DNA of 64,000 nucleotides, taken from NCBI GenBank assembly GCA_920105625.2, contig OV050030.1:93812652-93876651 (forward strand), written 5' to 3'. The notes beneath the pieces are model-generated. The model worked only from the letters and a program-made list of their open reading frames with translations. It did no database searches and had not been told where the DNA came from. Shown one piece after another: positions 59,821 to 64,000 of the stretch. Position 1 is the first letter of the stretch, and each line of letters starts with the position of its first letter. Made by a program: the position numbers and the translations under genes. This stretch comes from Clusia tigrina. Lineage: Eukaryota; Arthropoda; Insecta; Diptera; Clusiidae.

Positions 59821-60105
59821 ATGAGTGATAAAATGAAAGCCAGATATGATCTACGAGCAAACTCCAAGGGATTTCAGGAAGGGCAGTTAGTTATGCTTTA
59901 TAATCCGCAAAGGAAAAAGGGATTATCGCCAAAACTGCAAACACACTGGGAAGGCTCTTATAAGGTGATAAAGCGGCTCAACGATGTAGTATACCGCATC
60001 CAGTTGGCGAGAAATGCCAGGAGCAAAATGAAAGTCGTTCATTTAGAGAGGTTATCTCCTTATAAAGGTTGCAGTACTATCCTTGTTCGGGACGAACAAG
60101 TTTAA
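59821..60105 (+). pseudogene. Integrase C-terminal tail, unit 9
   Basis: 94-aa remnant, IKRLND form, same as unit 8. Confidence 0.8.
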
Positions 60106-60116
60106 GCGGAGGGCAG

Positions 60117-61498
<1,382 letters not shown>

Positions 61499-61501
<3 letters not shown>

Positions 61502-64000
61502 TGCACTGCCATCTTCCATTTTTGACCCATCTGTATACCACAACTGTGAGTCCTGTTTTATTGTTATTTCCTTGTTTCTCCAAGCTGAACGGTCACTGAT
61601 GACCACTTTGAATTGCTCTGAGAAGTCTAATTTTCTGTCCATTTTGTCGAAGACCATGAGGCACGGAGAATTCCAGACAGTTTCCAGAATCTTTGCGTGT
61701 CCCGAAAGGTTGCCTTCTTTAAGATGGGCTAGATTAGGTAGCCTTAGGGCCGCGCTGGCCGCCATCCTTTTAACTACAAGGTGTAGAGGAGTCAGTCCAG
61801 TGATCACTCCCAAAGCTAGTGTGGGGCACGTTCTCATTGCTCCCGTCACACTCAAACAGGCTATACGGTGAATCTTGTTAAGAGTCCTCTGAGCTCCTGT
61901 TTGGTTGACTTTTGGCCACCATACCAACGACGCATAAGTAATCATTGGTACTATTATTGTTTTATATGACCACGCCATCATATTTGGCCGTAGTCCCCAT
62001 GTTTTACCGTACAACCTCTGGCAAGCATAGGTTGCTCTTAAGGCTTTACTAGTTATGTATGATAAGTGGTTTTTCCAAGTTAGAGTTTTGTCCAGGATTA
62101 CTCCCAGATATTTCATTTTATTGGACATTGTTAAATTTGTGGTCCCTAAACTTAAGGTCCCCAGATTCAGTTTCCTTCTTTTGGTGAAGGGTACCACGTT
62201 TGTTTTATTCGGATTTATCGATAGGCCTTTCTCCTGACACCAGTTTTGAGTGATGTCAAGAGCCAGTTGCATGCGATCTGTTATGGTAGAGTCAAACTTG
62301 CCTCTGACCATAATTACCAAATCATCCGCAAAGCCCTGAACTTCGTATCCGAGGTCATTGAGAGTTTGTAAGAGCTCGTCGATAACCAATAACCATAGGA
62401 GTGGCGATAGGACGCCCCCCTGGGGACATCCTTTGGTTGACCTGACAATTTGCTTTGCTGTCCCTGTTTCAAAGATTGTCGTTCTGTTTTTCAGCATATT
62501 GAGAACCCATGTTATGATCAGTCTTTGTATACCTTTCCTGTTCATCCCCTCCTCAATTGATCTGAAAGTAGCATTGTCAAAAGCCCCCGTAATGTCAACC
62601 GATGTACAGAGAGCTATTTCTTTACCCTCAAACGCCTTTTCAATTTTGCTTGTTAAGCTATGTATGGCTGTCTCAGTCGATTTGCATGATTGGTAAGCGT
62701 ATTGTTCAATATGAAGAGGAGAATCTTTAAGATAAGTTTCCCTGATATATTGGTCCAGAATTTTTTCCATAACTTTTAGCAGGAATGATGTTAGGCTAAT
62801 GGGCCGATAGCCTTTTGGCGTGTGGTCCGCCTTTTTGCCTGCTTTCGGTATGAAAGTCACCCTAGCCTTCGTCCAAGGTTTAGGCACTATGCCTAGCTCC
62901 AGGCTTATCCTGAAAATGTTTGTTAGCACAGGTGCTAATACATCAACACCTTGCCGAAGTAGGCACGGTTGTATATTATCGACACCTGGCGATTTGAATG
63001 GTCTAAAAGTGGAGATAGCCCATTTGGTTTTATTGACGGTGAAGATTCTGCGAGCCAGTGAGAGTTCCCTCCGTGTAGGCATCAAGAAACGAGTATTCTC
63101 GATGATTTCACTATCCTCTCCGCTAGTGGCACAGCCTGGAAAGTGAGTGTCCAACAAAAGCTGTCCCGTCTCTTCCAGGCTCTCCGTAAAATTTCCGTCA
63201 GGCTTCTTGAGTGTAGAAAGTCCGTTTGAGTGATTTTTATTGAGTGATTTCTGGAGTCGGGTAGCTGCTGGGAGGGTTTCAATCTCCTCACAGTATTTTT
63301 TCCATGAGTCTCTCTTAGATCTTCTCAACTCATTATTATAGGCCGTTAAGGCACTTCTATAAGATGCCCAGTCACCATTAGACTTGGCCCTATTAAAGAG
63401 TTGACGGGCTTTTTTGCGCAAAACATTTAGCTCCCCGCTCCACCAGGGTACGTTCCTAGAACGTTTCTTCACAACTAAATTGCAGCTACTTTCAAAAGCC
63501 TCGATTATTATATTATTTAATTTGTTAACTTCAAGATCTAGTTCCTGAGAGTTACTTATTTTTTCACTAAGGCACGCAATATTTTGCTCTAAGTAAAAGT
63601 TATATATCGACCAGTTGGTCTTCCTAACATTTCTCATTTCGAAGGTGTCTCCAATCTCCCCCCCCAGATCAAAGCAAATGTACCTATGGTCCGACAAGGA
63701 GACCTCATTAAGCACCCTCCAATTAGAAATGTTATTTGATATGAATGCGCTAGTTAGGGTGAGATCTAACACCTCCCCCCTTATCGCATTCATAAAGGTA
63801 GGCTCGTCACCCCTATTTACCACCACCAGATTGTTAGTAGTAATAAAATCAAGAAGTGACTCACCTCGCCCGTTCGTGTCCGTGCTTCCCCATACCGTGT
63901 GGTGCGCGTTTGCGTCGCAGCACACCACCCACTGTAGACTGCGAGTGCGACAGTACTCCGTAAGCTGCTGGAGCTCGCGCGATACCGCGTCCTCTGTGTC
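61499..64000 (-). CDS. LINE ORF2: endonuclease-RT, copy 2 (partial)
   Basis: The frame is open from the window end to 61499. It covers the endonuclease from just before the CDANAHH block, all of RT, and the first RNase H motif. It differs from copy 1 by a four-residue segment near 63220 that copy 1 lacks, Arg for Lys near 62180, and Asn for Lys near 61981. Confidence 0.88.

Overview
The window is eukaryotic repeat DNA, and I see no host gene in it. The sequence is AT-rich. It carries an LTR retrotransposon with an env gene of the insect errantivirus type (Ty3/Gypsy), a second Gypsy-like LTR element, a DUF4780/APE-endonuclease LINE, and long (TA)n tracts. That combination suggests an insect, most likely a fly; the order is inference. 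Almost everything belongs to tandem or rearranged transposable elements.

Region 1 (1-33746) is a head-to-tail array of five copies of one errantivirus, with a period of about 7255 bp. Neighbouring copies share one 292-293 bp LTR. Each unit runs LTR, tRNA-Lys-type primer site, leader, gag, pro-pol and env. Gag and pro-pol are joined by a -1 frameshift at TTTTTTA. Env has no in-frame ATG of its own and appears to take its start from a small leader exon. Copy 1 is open in all three genes but its 5' LTR lies outside the window. Copies 2 and 4 share a nonsense codon in env, copy 3 has one in pol, and copy 5 has a gag frameshift and is cut off in integrase.

Region 2 (33746-34433) is a rearranged junction. 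Copy 5 runs into (TA)74, then an inverted copy of its own last 236 bp, then a further (TA)n of about 307 bp.

Region 3 (34434-53177) is a second tandem array with a period of 2308 bp: eight units of an internally deleted LTR element. Each unit has a 580-bp TG...CA LTR, a tRNA-Leu-type primer site, a 372-aa Gag-like protein (SAP domain, Gln-rich coiled coil, altered zinc knuckle) and only the last ~95 aa of integrase. Protease, RT and RNase H are missing, so mobility would depend on enzymes supplied in trans. Every LTR that retains the promoter region has a run of heat-shock-element pentamers just upstream of a TATA box.

Region 4 (53178-64000) repeats a composite: (TA)n, then a minus-strand LINE fragment truncated at both ends, then one more 2.3-kb LTR-element unit, then (TA)n and the LINE again, with a period of about 7535 bp. 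The LINE keeps a DUF4780 ORF1 and an endonuclease-RT ORF2 joined by an overlapping TAATG. Its RNase H has two stop codons shared by both copies.

The most notable points are the heat-shock-like promoter module repeated ten times, the gag-plus-integrase-tail element amplified like a satellite, and the (TA)n tracts found at every junction where array order breaks except the LINE 5' junction at 57851-57855.
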